From contig JAJRSJ010000022.1 of assembly GCA_024278855.1 (NCBI GenBank), positions 49,697 to 113,696 on the forward strand: a DNA stretch of 64,000 nt. The letters run 5' to 3'. The notes under the pieces are model-generated. The model was not told the DNA's origin. It saw only the letters and a program-made list of their open reading frames with translations, and searched no databases. This stretch comes from Alphaproteobacteria bacterium. GTDB taxonomy: Bacteria; Pseudomonadota; Alphaproteobacteria; Caulobacterales; Maricaulaceae. The position numbers were made by a program, and so were the translations under genes. Positions 26,958 to 35,693 of the stretch are shown here, in pieces. Position 1 is the first letter of the stretch. Every line of letters begins with the position of its first letter.

Positions 26958-28591
26958 CTATTCGTGCGCAAATAGGTATGGTGCTGAACCTGGATAAATG
27001 TATCGGGTGTCACACATGTTCAATCACCTGTAAAAATGTCTGGACGTCCAGAGGCGGCGTCGAATATGCGTGGTTCAACAATGTGGAAACCAAGCCGGGC
27101 CTTGGCTATCCGCGCAATTGGGAAGATCAGGAAGAGTGGAAAGGCGGCTGGGAGCGAACAAAATCCGGCAAGCTAAAACCCAAGGCTGGCGGCAAGGTTG
27201 GTTTACTGACGCAAATTTTCGCCAACCCAAATTTACCGGAAATTGACGATTATTACGACCCATATACTTACGAATATGACCGCCTGAAGTCTGCACCCGA
27301 AAGCAAAACCGTCCCCACGGCGCGAATGAAATCCGTCATTACCGGCAAGACCAAGGACAAGCCGGATTGGGGTGTCAATTGGGAAGAACTCCTCGGCGGC
27401 GAGTTTGAAAAACGCCGAAGCGATTATAATTTCAAAGACATACAAGAACAAATGTACGGCGAGTTTGAAAACACATTCATGATGTATTTGCCGCGCCTGT
27501 GCGAACATTGCCTCAACCCGTCTTGCGTAGCCTCCTGCCCGTCCGGCGCGATTTACAAGCGCGAGGAAGACGGGATTGTCCTGATTGATCAGGACAAATG
27601 CCGGGGCTGGCGCATGTGCGTTTCGGGTTGTCCTTACAAGAAAATTTATTTCAACTGGCAGTCGGGCAAGTCGGAAAAATGTACGTTTTGTTATCCGCGT
27701 ATTGAAGCGGGCGAGCCGACGGTTTGTTCTGAAACTTGCGTTGGGCGTATCCGTTATTTGGGCGTGCTGCTCTATGACAGCGAACAGATTAAAGAAGCCG
27801 CCTCCGCACCTGACGAGAAAGATTTATACCAGGCCCAGTGCGATTTATTCCTCGACCCCAATGATCCGGACGTCATCGCTCGCGCCAAAGCGGACGGTAT
27901 TCCTGAAAGCTGGCTGAAAGCGGCGAAAGCTTCCCCCGTCTACAAAATGGCTATGGACTGGAAGATCGCATTCCCCTTACATCCGGAATATCGCACCTTG
28001 CCCATGGTTTGGTATGTACCGCCGCTGTCGCCTATTCAATCTGTCCATGAAAACGGTTTGATGGAAAGCAAAGAAGGTACGAACGGTATGATCCCGGACG
28101 TAGAGAGCCTGCGCATTCCGGTTAAATACCTGGCCAATTTGCTCACGGCTGGTGACGAAAAACCAGTGACAATTGCGCTCGAACGTATGCTCGCCATGCG
28201 CGCCTATATGCGCGGTAAATCCGTAGACGGAGTGACCAATCTTGATATACTTAAAGACGTTGGCATGTCCGAATTTGAGATGGACGACATGTACCAAATG
28301 ATGGCTATAGCCAATTATGAAGACAGGTTCGTCATCCCGACCAATCACCGCGAATACGCCGGCGACGGGCCGTTCGATCAGGAAATTGCTTTCGCAACCC
28401 GCTCCGAATGTGGATTTAGCTTCGGCAATGGCTGCCATGATAATGGGGGGGGGGGCGAACCTAAACGCTCCAATTTATTCGGCACCCAGAGCCACGCCAA
28501 CACAATGGACGGTGCATTTCGCGGCGCAAAAACACCCGGCGACGGCGGCGTGAAAACCCTAAACAAGGAAAATATGGGAGACAAGTCATGA
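26954..28591 (+). CDS. narH: Respiratory nitrate reductase, iron-sulfur beta subunit
   Basis: The 545-residue electron-transfer subunit carries four cysteine groups: CIGCHTCSITC, CEHCLNPSCVASCP, CRGWRMCVSGCP and CTFCYP...CSETC. The Trp in CRGW replaces a Cys and marks the [3Fe-4S] centre, as in E. coli NarH. It passes electrons from the heme b of NarI to NarG. The start overlaps the narG stop (ATGA). The protein is about 30 residues longer than the E. coli one. The extra C-terminal tail is Gly-rich and encoded over an 11-G run. Confidence 0.96.
   Translation: MTIRAQIGMVLNLDKCIGCHTCSITCKNVWTSRGGVEYAWFNNVETKPGLGYPRNWEDQEEWKGGWERTKSGKLKPKAGGKVGLLTQIFANPNLPEIDDYYDPYTYEYDRLKSAPESKTVPTARMKSVITGKTKDKPDWGVNWEELLGGEFEKRRSDYNFKDIQEQMYGEFENTFMMYLPRLCEHCLNPSCVASCPSGAIYKREEDGIVLIDQDKCRGWRMCVSGCPYKKIYFNWQSGKSEKCTFCYPRIEAGEPTVCSETCVGRIRYLGVLLYDSEQIKEAASAPDEKDLYQAQCDLFLDPNDPDVIARAKADGIPESWLKAAKASPVYKMAMDWKIAFPLHPEYRTLPMVWYVPPLSPIQSVHENGLMESKEGTNGMIPDVESLRIPVKYLANLLTAGDEKPVTIALERMLAMRAYMRGKSVDGVTNLDILKDVGMSEFEMDDMYQMMAIANYEDRFVIPTNHREYAGDGPFDQEIAFATRSECGFSFGNGCHDNGGGGEPKRSNLFGTQSHANTMDGAFRGAKTPGDGGVKTLNKENMGDKS
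28445..28455 (+). repeat. Run of 11 G in the 3' part of narH
   Basis: The tract encodes NGGGGE about 45 codons before the narH stop. Such runs are prone to slippage. A change of one base would alter the tail of NarH and could uncouple translation of narJ, whose start overlaps the narH stop. Confidence 0.85.
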
Positions 28592-29298
28592 GAAGCTTAC
28601 GTGTATTATCAAGGCTGTTAGTTTATCCGAACGCCGAAGTTCTCGCACAAATGGGTGCATTAAAAGATGTGCTGCACGAGGACGGGGTCCTTAAAGCCGG
28701 AACCCTGAAAAAACTCACCGTTTTTATGGACGAATATGCAGGCACAGACCTCATGGACGCCCAGGAAACCTATGTAGAACTGTTCGATCGGGGTCGGGCG
28801 CACTGCCTGCATTTGTTCGAACATGTCCACGGCGAATCGCGATTTCGCGGCCAAGCCATGATTGACCTGTCCGACCGCTACGCCGAAAAAGGTCTGGTGA
28901 TCGGAGTCGGTGAATTACCGGATTACCTACCGGTTTTCCTCGAATTTATTTCCATATGCGAGCCGGACGAAGGTCTGGAAACTTTGGCCCAAGCCGCACC
29001 CGTAATCGCGACCATTGGCGAAAAACTGAAACGCCAAAAAAGCGGTTATGCTAGCATTTTTAAGGCGATAGTGGAGTTGTCCGGCGCGAAATTAAAGGAA
29101 GCAGACATCAAAAAAGCCGCAGATGCCGCCCTGCCCAATATCAAAACTCTGGACGAGCTTGACGAGGAGTGGCAAGAACCCGAAGCATTCGGCGATGAGT
29201 GCAACACCGTTTGTAGCCCGGCGAGCGCCATGCCGCTTGAGCCCGCAAGCCAATCTATCAACCTAGGAGACATCTCAACTATAGGAGCAAGCCAATGA
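28588..29298 (+). CDS. narJ: Nitrate reductase assembly chaperone
   Basis: The 236-residue helical protein belongs to the NarJ/TorD family. The family pattern is seen in TYVELFDRGRAHCLHLFEHVHGESRFRGQAM and LPDYLPVFLEF. NarJ binds the NarG N-terminus and lets the molybdenum cofactor be inserted before NarGH docks on NarI. The start overlaps the narH stop by four bases and the stop overlaps narI the same way. Confidence 0.95.
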   Translation: MRSLRVLSRLLVYPNAEVLAQMGALKDVLHEDGVLKAGTLKKLTVFMDEYAGTDLMDAQETYVELFDRGRAHCLHLFEHVHGESRFRGQAMIDLSDRYAEKGLVIGVGELPDYLPVFLEFISICEPDEGLETLAQAAPVIATIGEKLKRQKSGYASIFKAIVELSGAKLKEADIKKAADAALPNIKTLDELDEEWQEPEAFGDECNTVCSPASAMPLEPASQSINLGDISTIGASQ

Positions 29299-29975
29299 AC
29301 GAGTTTCTCAACACATTTTTCTTTGGCATATTCCCCTATCTCGCAATCGGCACCATGATTATCGGCAGTATTTTGCGCTATGACCGTGACCCCTATTCAT
29401 GGAAGGCAGATTCGAGCCAACTCATGAGCCGCAAAGGTCTCAGGCTAGGCAGCAATCTGTTTCATGTGGGGATTATATTATTATTCTTCGGACATCTTGT
29501 TGGCCTTTTGACCCCCCACTGGGCTTATGAACCATTTATGACATCCGGGCAAAAGCAGCTTTTGGCCATGGTTGCGGGCGGTATTTTCGGCAGCATGATG
29601 CTCGTCGGTTTGCTCATATTGATTGTGCGTAGATTTGGCAATGCGCGGGTCAGCGCCACGTCCAGTTTTTGGGACAAGGCGATTTTGCTCATGTTGTTAG
29701 CACAGCTTATTTTGGGGCTTCTCACCATTCCCCAATCTGCCAAACATATGGACGGCTCATCCATGATCGAGCTAGCCGCATGGGCTCAAAAGATTGTCAC
29801 CTTCAGAGGCGGCGCGGCCGAGCATATTTTGGCCCAAAACATCATTTTCAAACTGCACATCGTTCTGGGCCTAACAATGTTTCTCGTCCTACCCTTTACA
29901 CGGCTCGTGCATATCTTCTCTGCCCCGATTAAATATCTGTTTCGCACAGGTTACCAAATCGTGCGCAAGCGTTAA
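29295..29975 (+). CDS. narI: Respiratory nitrate reductase, cytochrome b gamma subunit
   Basis: The 226-residue inner-membrane protein has five predicted helices. Histidines lie in FHVGIILLFFGHLVGLL and in KLHIVLGLTMFLVLPFTRLVHIFS, positions that bind the two b hemes in NarI. It oxidises quinol at the periplasmic side. It is the last gene of the operon and is followed by a terminator. Confidence 0.95.
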   Translation: MNEFLNTFFFGIFPYLAIGTMIIGSILRYDRDPYSWKADSSQLMSRKGLRLGSNLFHVGIILLFFGHLVGLLTPHWAYEPFMTSGQKQLLAMVAGGIFGSMMLVGLLILIVRRFGNARVSATSSFWDKAILLMLLAQLILGLLTIPQSAKHMDGSSMIELAAWAQKIVTFRGGAAEHILAQNIIFKLHIVLGLTMFLVLPFTRLVHIFSAPIKYLFRTGYQIVRKR

Positions 29976-29995
29976 AACCACGAAAAAACACAAAC

Positions 29996-30022
29996 AAACC
30001 TCCCTGTATGGGAGGTTTTTTT
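29996..30022 (+). terminator. Rho-independent terminator of narGHJI
   Basis: AAACCTCCC (29996-30004) pairs with GGGAGGTTT (30010-30018) around TGTAT, followed by a T-run. Confidence 0.9.
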
Positions 30023-30071
30023 ATGTGTTTACTTAGGTGCGACATTATGCGCATCTCGAAAGACAGCCCGT

Positions 30072-30085
30072 TTGACCTGGGTCAA
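30072..30085. promoter_or_regulatory. FNR-type box upstream of the porin gene
   Basis: TTGAC-CTGG-GTCAA has the same half sites as the narK2 box. A -10-like GATAAA follows at 30105. It places the porin in the same regulon as the nitrate genes. Confidence 0.8.
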
Positions 30086-30147
30086 ATTTCAGTTGTCCTG
30101 TCGTGATAAAACCTGCTTATAACTTTAACTCAAACAGGAAAATCACC

Positions 30148-31383
30148 ATGCGTGCCTTACTTCTCGCCTCAATCGCTACATTGTCAATCTTAGCCGCCGC
30201 CCCAGCATTGGCGGCTGATGAAGCCGAAACACTTGTGGAAGCCATCACCGAGGGCAAAGCCAATATCAATTTTCGCTACAGACTTGAAAATGTATCCCAA
30301 GACGGGTTTGCAGAAGATGCAACCGCGTCGACTTTGCGCACCAAACTTAAATATTCAACAAAGGTGTTTAAAGGTTTTTCTGGCGTACTCGAATTTGATA
30401 ATGTCACGCAAATCGGCAGCAGCGATTATAACAGCACCGTCAATGGCAAAGGCCAATTTCCGGTCATTGCCGATCCAGAAATCACTGCGGTCAATCAGGC
30501 CTATATCGCCTATACTGGGATAAAAAACACCACTTTGTTGGCTGGACGCACGGCTCTCAATTTGGACAATCAAAGATTTGTCGGCACGGTCGGCTTTCGC
30601 CAAAATGACCAGACTTGGGATATGGCCGGTATTATTAGCAAACCAACCGAAAACCTGACCTTGATAGGTGGCTATGTCTGGAATGTTAACCGGATTTTCG
30701 GTGATGACCATCCCTTTGGTGATCTGGACACCGATACAATTATTTTGAACGGTAAATATACCGGGTTTGGTTTGGGTAATTTAACCGCCTATGGCTTGTT
30801 TATTGATCTCAATGACGCTCCTGTCTTCGGCTTGTCTTCACGGACCCTTGGTGTTCGCTTTGACGGCACACACAAGCTAGGCGACGGTGATCTTAAAGCG
30901 CTCTATGAGTTGGAATTTGCCACGCAAAGCGATTACAAAGACAGCCCGCTGAATTACACGGCCCAATATTACCACATTATGGGCGGGCTCAGCGCAGGCG
31001 GATTTACCGCTAAACTCGGCTATGAGGTTTTGGGCTCGGATAATGGTTTGGCCAGTTTCCAGACACCAATCGCCACCTTGCACAAATTCAATGGTTGGGC
31101 TGATAAATTCCTCGGCACACCTGCAGGCGGGTTAGAGGATTTATACGGCTCCGTATTTTACAAGGTCGGCGGCGATAGTGCGCTGAAAGGCTTGACATTT
31201 GGCGCGGTCTATCATGATTTTTCCGCCGATGTTGGCACGAGCTACGGCAGTGAAATAAACCTGTTGGTCAAAAAGAACTTCGGCAAAAACTTTTACGGGT
31301 CTTTGAAATACGCCAATTACAAAGCCGACGGGTTTAGTACCGATACGAGCAAGCTTTGGTTCACCATAGGTGCCAATTATTGA
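30148..31383 (+). CDS. Outer-membrane porin-like beta-barrel protein
   Basis: The 411-residue precursor has a signal peptide cut after PALA. The mature chain alternates amphipathic strands and turns (INFRYRLENVSQDGF, LKYSTKVFKGFSGVLEFDNV) and ends ...LWFTIGANY with a terminal aromatic residue, as outer-membrane barrels do. GTGs and other starts further upstream lack a ribosome site, while AGGAAAATCACC precedes this ATG. Because of the FNR-type box it may serve anion or nitrate uptake under low oxygen. That is inference. Confidence 0.75.
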   Translation: MRALLLASIATLSILAAAPALAADEAETLVEAITEGKANINFRYRLENVSQDGFAEDATASTLRTKLKYSTKVFKGFSGVLEFDNVTQIGSSDYNSTVNGKGQFPVIADPEITAVNQAYIAYTGIKNTTLLAGRTALNLDNQRFVGTVGFRQNDQTWDMAGIISKPTENLTLIGGYVWNVNRIFGDDHPFGDLDTDTIILNGKYTGFGLGNLTAYGLFIDLNDAPVFGLSSRTLGVRFDGTHKLGDGDLKALYELEFATQSDYKDSPLNYTAQYYHIMGGLSAGGFTAKLGYEVLGSDNGLASFQTPIATLHKFNGWADKFLGTPAGGLEDLYGSVFYKVGGDSALKGLTFGAVYHDFSADVGTSYGSEINLLVKKNFGKNFYGSLKYANYKADGFSTDTSKLWFTIGANY

Positions 31384-31403
31384 AGCGCCTATAGCCGCAA
31401 ACG

Positions 31404-32129
31404 CTAAATCGTGACACCGCCTATGCTGGCGCCGCCGCAGACATAGAGGGTTTGGCCTGTTACGAAACCGTTAGCGGGATCGCAAAAATAGAGAAGCGCA
31501 TTGCTGACATCTGTCGGGGTACCTAGGCGGCGCACGGGTAGGCTGGCGGCCAGTTTTTGTTCACGCTCGCTACCTTTGTCTACGATGTCCCAAAAATTAT
31601 CGGTTAGAACCGGGCCGGGCGCGACGACATTGACAGTGATGCCCGATGGCCCCAGTTCCAGCGCCCATGTCCTGGCCATGCCGTGCAGGCCGGCTTTCGT
31701 GAACGAATAGGCGGTGCGGGTCGGAACGCCCATGGCGGCGCGGGACGAATTAAAAACGATGCGGCCAAACCCGCTCGCTTTCATGGCGGGCGCGAAAGCC
31801 TGCACAAAAATCAAGGCTGCGCCTGCGTGGAGTTGCGACAGGATTTGAATATCCGCGTGGCTAGCATCCTCCAACAAGTTAGGCAATATCATGCCCGCAT
31901 TGTGGATAAAATGGGTGACGGTATGTTTAGCGGCTATGTCCTTTGCCGCCGCTTGCGTCGCCTTCGCGTCGGTGAGGTCACAACTCACATTGTGCAGGTT
32001 TTCATGGGTAAAGTCCGCGTCGCGCCGCGAAACATTGACAACCGTGTAGCCCATATCGAGCATACGCAACGCCAGGTCTTTGCCTATGCCGCTACTGGCT
32101 CCGGTGATGACAGCGCATAAATTTTTCAT
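31404..32129 (-). CDS. Short-chain dehydrogenase/reductase
   Basis: The 241-residue enzyme has the SDR cofactor motif TGASSGIG (residues 10-17), NAG in FIHNAGMI, and an active-site Tyr-x3-Lys in YSFTKAG. It would oxidise or reduce a hydroxy or keto group with NAD(P). It is the last gene of the minus-strand operon reductase-alpha-beta-ligase-thiolase-DUF35-SDR and overlaps the DUF35 gene by four bases. The place suggests a hydroxyacyl-CoA or side-chain alcohol substrate in the aromatic pathway. Confidence 0.8.
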   Translation of the reverse strand: MKNLCAVITGASSGIGKDLALRMLDMGYTVVNVSRRDADFTHENLHNVSCDLTDAKATQAAAKDIAAKHTVTHFIHNAGMILPNLLEDASHADIQILSQLHAGAALIFVQAFAPAMKASGFGRIVFNSSRAAMGVPTRTAYSFTKAGLHGMARTWALELGPSGITVNVVAPGPVLTDNFWDIVDKGSEREQKLAASLPVRRLGTPTDVSNALLYFCDPANGFVTGQTLYVCGGASIGGVTI

Positions 32130-32434
32130 TCTTGTTCCCTCGCCGTAAATACGCCGTCCTTGTCCGTAAGAACTACGGAGACATTGCTGATTATATTTGC
32201 CTCTAAAAACGCTAAAACATTTGGCCCGGCTTCCAGTTTGACCAAGCCGATGCGCACGGGTAATTTATCCGCCCATTCAGGCTTGGCGCTAACATGGAGA
32301 TCAGTATAGCTACTGACCTTGCCCTGCGCCGAAACTGGTTGCCATGCGAGCGCGTCCTGCCAACATGCCGTGCAAATATCGCGCTTTGGGTAATGAACCG
32401 TTTGGCAATTCGTACAAACTTGGAGCTTAATCAT
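32126..32434 (-). CDS. DUF35 zinc-ribbon/OB-fold protein, partner of the thiolase-fold protein
   Basis: The 102-residue protein has a rubredoxin-like zinc ribbon (CTNC ... CTAC, residues 6-24) followed by an OB fold (GKVSSYTDLHV...PVRIGLVKL). DUF35 proteins are partners of thiolase-fold enzymes, for example of the steroid side-chain aldolase Ltp2, where they bind the acyl-CoA. I use the ATG at 32434; it overlaps the end of the thiolase gene by 8 bases, so the two are made together. Confidence 0.85.
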   Translation of the reverse strand: MIKLQVCTNCQTVHYPKRDICTACWQDALAWQPVSAQGKVSSYTDLHVSAKPEWADKLPVRIGLVKLEAGPNVLAFLEANIISNVSVVLTDKDGVFTAREQE

Positions 32435-33593
32435 ATCCACGCTCCAATATGGCGGCGGCACAGGACAGACCTTTGTCATAATTTATGATGCCAAAACCGG
32501 AAACCAAACCGAGCCGAGCACCTTTGACCTGCCCGCCGAGAGCCGCCCCCGTAAGCTGGCGTACAATCTCTACAATCCCCAGAAAGCCGCCCGCCGCCCC
32601 GGCCTGTCCGCATGACAATTGCCCGCCGGATGTATTGTGGGGAAAATTCCCGCTTACGGTTAAATCATGTTCGTAGACGAATTTTGCCGCTTCGCCCTTT
32701 TGACAAAAGCCCAAGTCTTCTAGCTGCATAAAAGAGATAACCGGGTAATCATCATAGGTTGCCACAACATCAATATCGTGTACCCGTACCCCAGATTGTG
32801 TCCATAAATCCTGTGCGTCTACCGCAAGCCCCGTGCGCAATTGCACATCATCGTTGGCATAAGCATTGTGCCACTCGGTTGTTGCGCGGATATGTGCGTA
32901 GGGCAGACCGAGAGATGTTGCTTTGGGTTTGGACATAACCAAATAGCCTTCCGCGCCCGCGCACGGCATAACGCAATCGAACAAATGCAGTGGGCTAGAA
33001 ATGGGTTTTGCTTCCATGTACTGGTTTAGCATTAGCGATTTTTTCATCAAGGCGTGTGGATAAGCCAATGCGTTATTTCTTTGGGAAACTGCCAACCGCC
33101 CAAAATCTTCGCGCACTGCGCCGTATTTTTCCATATAGGCCCGCGTGATCAGCGCAAAACTGACATTCGGCCCCCCTGCCCCGTAAGGCAAAACGGCGGC
33201 GCTCATATCCGACGAAAAACTATCCAGTAAACCCTCAAAGCCGCCTTTGGGGTTAGTGTCGCCCGCGATACAAGCAACAATATCGGCGTCGCCCATTTGC
33301 ACAGCCCGCGCCGCCTTGCGCAGGGCGGTGATGCCGCTGGCCCCGCCCGTGACCTCTTGGGATAGCCAGCGCGGTGACATACCGAAATGCTGGGTAAGCG
33401 CGGCGGCACTGTCAGGGCCAAGAGTAAAGGAACTAACCGACAGGCCGTCTATGTCTTGCGGCCCTAGCCCGCTGTCTTCTGACAACATGCCCAAAGCCCG
33501 GCCAAGCCAGTAATTGGGCCGGCGTTCGGAGAAGCGTACATAAGGCACGCTGACGGGCGCAGTGATGACCACATCAGTGTACGGCTTACTCAT
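32427..33593 (-). CDS. Thiolase-fold protein without the usual nucleophilic cysteine (Ltp2/SCP-x-like)
   Basis: The 388-residue protein has the thiolase fold in the SCP-x/lipid-transfer branch. Where thiolases have the catalytic Cys (NNNCSTGS) it has VTGGASG (Gly84). It keeps a Tyr-rich site YDDYP (Y280, Y283) before LEDLGFC, and NTSGGQLSCG (residues 320-329) near the end. This is the pattern of Ltp2-type aldolases, which cleave a beta-hydroxyacyl-CoA with a tertiary alcohol into a ketone and a short acyl-CoA, working with a DUF35 protein. It is translationally coupled with the acyl-CoA ligase before it and the DUF35 gene after it. A retro-aldol role is therefore likely; a true thiolase is the alternative. 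Confidence 0.8.
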   Translation of the reverse strand: MSKPYTDVVITAPVSVPYVRFSERRPNYWLGRALGMLSEDSGLGPQDIDGLSVSSFTLGPDSAAALTQHFGMSPRWLSQEVTGGASGITALRKAARAVQMGDADIVACIAGDTNPKGGFEGLLDSFSSDMSAAVLPYGAGGPNVSFALITRAYMEKYGAVREDFGRLAVSQRNNALAYPHALMKKSLMLNQYMEAKPISSPLHLFDCVMPCAGAEGYLVMSKPKATSLGLPYAHIRATTEWHNAYANDDVQLRTGLAVDAQDLWTQSGVRVHDIDVVATYDDYPVISFMQLEDLGFCQKGEAAKFVYEHDLTVSGNFPHNTSGGQLSCGQAGAAGGFLGIVEIVRQLTGAALGGQVKGARLGLVSGFGIINYDKGLSCAAAILERGYD

Positions 33594-35215
33594 GTGCTGC
33601 GTTTCTTAAGAGCGCGCACATCAATGGTGGTGGCTTGCTGTTGTAAATCTTTAACCAAGGCTTTCAAATCCCCCCGTTTTATTTTGTTGGTTGATGTTAG
33701 CGGCAAAGCATCGACAAAAGCAATATAGCCCGGCGCTTTATAGTAGGCTAGGCGCGACAGGCTGAACTTGACAATATCTTCGGCAAGGGAGCGTCCGGGC
33801 GCGGCGGCATTGGTAACGATCAAAGCGAATACCTCGTCCCCGCGCATAGGGTCAGGCGTGGCCGCTACGGCGATAGCAACAATATTTTTGTGTTGGGACA
33901 GGGCGTTTTCCACCTCGACGGCGGCAATATTTTCGCCGCTGCGCCTGATGACATTTTTCTTGCGGTCAACAAATACAAATGTCCCGTCTTTGTTTTCCCG
34001 CACAACATCCCCCGTGTGAAACCAGCCGTCTTTCCAAGCTTCCTTGGTGGCCTCCGGGTTTTTTAAATAACGGTCAAAGAAACCAAATTTCGGGTTATCC
34101 CCGGCCCGGCGCACCAATAATTCACCCGGCGTTCCGGGGGCAATTTCGCCGCCGCCATCACTTATAAGCTTCACCTCTATCTCAGGCGCGGGCGCACCAA
34201 AACAATTTGTCCCCACATGGCGCGGATCTTCGGAGGCGACGATCACCGCGCCGTTGCCAGTCTCGCTCATGGCCCAAGCCTCAATCAAGGGGAAGCCGTA
34301 ACGAGCTTCAAATTTTGCGTGCAAATCTCGGTCAACCCCGGCGCCAAAGCCGAAACGGACACCATTGTCCTTGTCCCTCTCACTCGGATCCGCCCCCATG
34401 AGCATGGCTGGCATGACGCCCAGATAATGAATGGCGCTAGCACGCGCTTCGCGCACACTGGCCCACCAAGAGCGGGGATGGAAACGGTCAAGGAAACTAA
34501 GACAACCACCAACCGCTATCATGCCCATACTGGAACAGGCCAAGGCGTTCATGTGAAATAGCGGTAGCGGCGTAATCATGCGCTCGCCGTCCTCGGACAA
34601 TGCGCAATACCCGCCGACGTCCCGATACCACTGCCCGCAATTTAGAAAATAGGTATTGGTCAGCACACAACCTTTTGGCAGGCCGGTAGTGCCTGATGTG
34701 TAGAGCAAGGCGCACTCACTTTCTGGGGTGATTGGAGTTTTATGCGGCGCAGTGGGTGCAGGCGGAACAGGATCGTTCGCGCCGATAACGGCAAAGTCTT
34801 CCGGCCCGACCTTGCGTAAATCATCTTGGCGCGTCTCTAAAGCAACCGCCAAAACCATTTCGGAATGGGCGACCAGATAGTCAAGCTCGGTAGCGCGCAG
34901 CTCCGGATTGATGGGGACAATGGATACACCAAGCGCGTTTAAGGCTAGCCAGTGTTCGAAAAATTCCGGACGATTTTCCAGTAACAACCCGACCCTATGT
35001 CCCGGCCCGTAGCCCGCATCTTCGTAGGCGGTTTGTTTTTCCTGTGCAGATTTTAATAAAGATGCGTAGCTGATTTCGCACGCCTCTATCCCGTACACCT
35101 TTGCCGTTTCGGATAACACATTCAAGAACGGCCGGTTTGGGTATGCACTAGCGGTCGCCGCGAAAAATTGCGCAACGCTTGCATATTCCAGTGGTGATAA
35201 TAAAGCGCGGATCAT
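33590..35215 (-). CDS. Acyl-CoA synthetase (AMP-forming)
   Basis: The 541-residue ANL-family ligase has the AMP-binding motif LLYTSGTTGLPKG, the middle AWAMSETGNG motif and the C-terminal GWFHTGDVVRENKDG ... DRKKNVIRRSGENIA with the hinge region. It activates a carboxylate to its CoA thioester with ATP. I use the ATG at 35215; a TTG five codons earlier overlaps the dioxygenase beta gene. It stands between the ring dioxygenase genes and the aldolase-like pair, so its substrate should be the dioxygenase product. Confidence 0.85.
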   Translation of the reverse strand: MIRALLSPLEYASVAQFFAATASAYPNRPFLNVLSETAKVYGIEACEISYASLLKSAQEKQTAYEDAGYGPGHRVGLLLENRPEFFEHWLALNALGVSIVPINPELRATELDYLVAHSEMVLAVALETRQDDLRKVGPEDFAVIGANDPVPPAPTAPHKTPITPESECALLYTSGTTGLPKGCVLTNTYFLNCGQWYRDVGGYCALSEDGERMITPLPLFHMNALACSSMGMIAVGGCLSFLDRFHPRSWWASVREARASAIHYLGVMPAMLMGADPSERDKDNGVRFGFGAGVDRDLHAKFEARYGFPLIEAWAMSETGNGAVIVASEDPRHVGTNCFGAPAPEIEVKLISDGGGEIAPGTPGELLVRRAGDNPKFGFFDRYLKNPEATKEAWKDGWFHTGDVVRENKDGTFVFVDRKKNVIRRSGENIAAVEVENALSQHKNIVAIAVAATPDPMRGDEVFALIVTNAAAPGRSLAEDIVKFSLSRLAYYKAPGYIAFVDALPLTSTNKIKRGDLKALVKDLQQQATTIDVRALKKRST

Positions 35216-35222
35216 GGTCGCT

Positions 35223-35693
35223 CTATACAAAAAGTTGGATATTACGGTGAGCCGATTCCGGGTTGATTAAATTAACCTGCTTGCGCACAATTTTCAGGCC
35301 CGTATCAGTTTGGCGCAAAACATGCTCGGCCCAACCGACTAGGAAAAACTGTTCATCGAGGCGGGTTTCCGTGTAATGAAATGCGGTTTTGGTTTTGATA
35401 ATTTCGCCCATTTCCAATATTTGTGGTCTTTGTAAAATATGATGGCAGCGACTTTTGGGGCGCTGTGAGAATGTGCGTTCGCCGCTTAGGCGCTCAACCC
35501 GCACGGTCAATAATAATTTATCCTCATACATCAAAGAAGTTGTCAAATGCTCCTCGGTTTGGCCAAATTCAAGAGGCATCCAATAAACACCATCATCCGT
35601 AAATAGTTCTAGCCAGTCGCCGAACTTATGCTCGTCGAGCAGGGCGGCTTCGGCGTATATAAAGTCGATTATATCGTTTTCGCTGACACTCAT
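35223..35693 (-). CDS. Aromatic-ring-hydroxylating dioxygenase, beta subunit
   Basis: The 156-residue protein has the cone-shaped NTF2-like fold of Rieske dioxygenase small subunits. The conserved stretches are FIYAEAALLDEHKFGDWLELFTDDGVYWMP and the end region VRKQVNLINPESAHRNIQLFV. It has no cofactor and supports the alpha subunit trimer. The start overlaps the alpha gene stop by four bases. Confidence 0.9.
   Translation of the reverse strand: MSVSENDIIDFIYAEAALLDEHKFGDWLELFTDDGVYWMPLEFGQTEEHLTTSLMYEDKLLLTVRVERLSGERTFSQRPKSRCHHILQRPQILEMGEIIKTKTAFHYTETRLDEQFFLVGWAEHVLRQTDTGLKIVRKQVNLINPESAHRNIQLFV

Noticed and set aside
32427..33593. A standard acetyl-CoA acetyltransferase
   Set aside because: The N-terminal nucleophilic Cys position is Gly84 and a DUF35 partner is fused in the operon, as for Ltp2-type enzymes.
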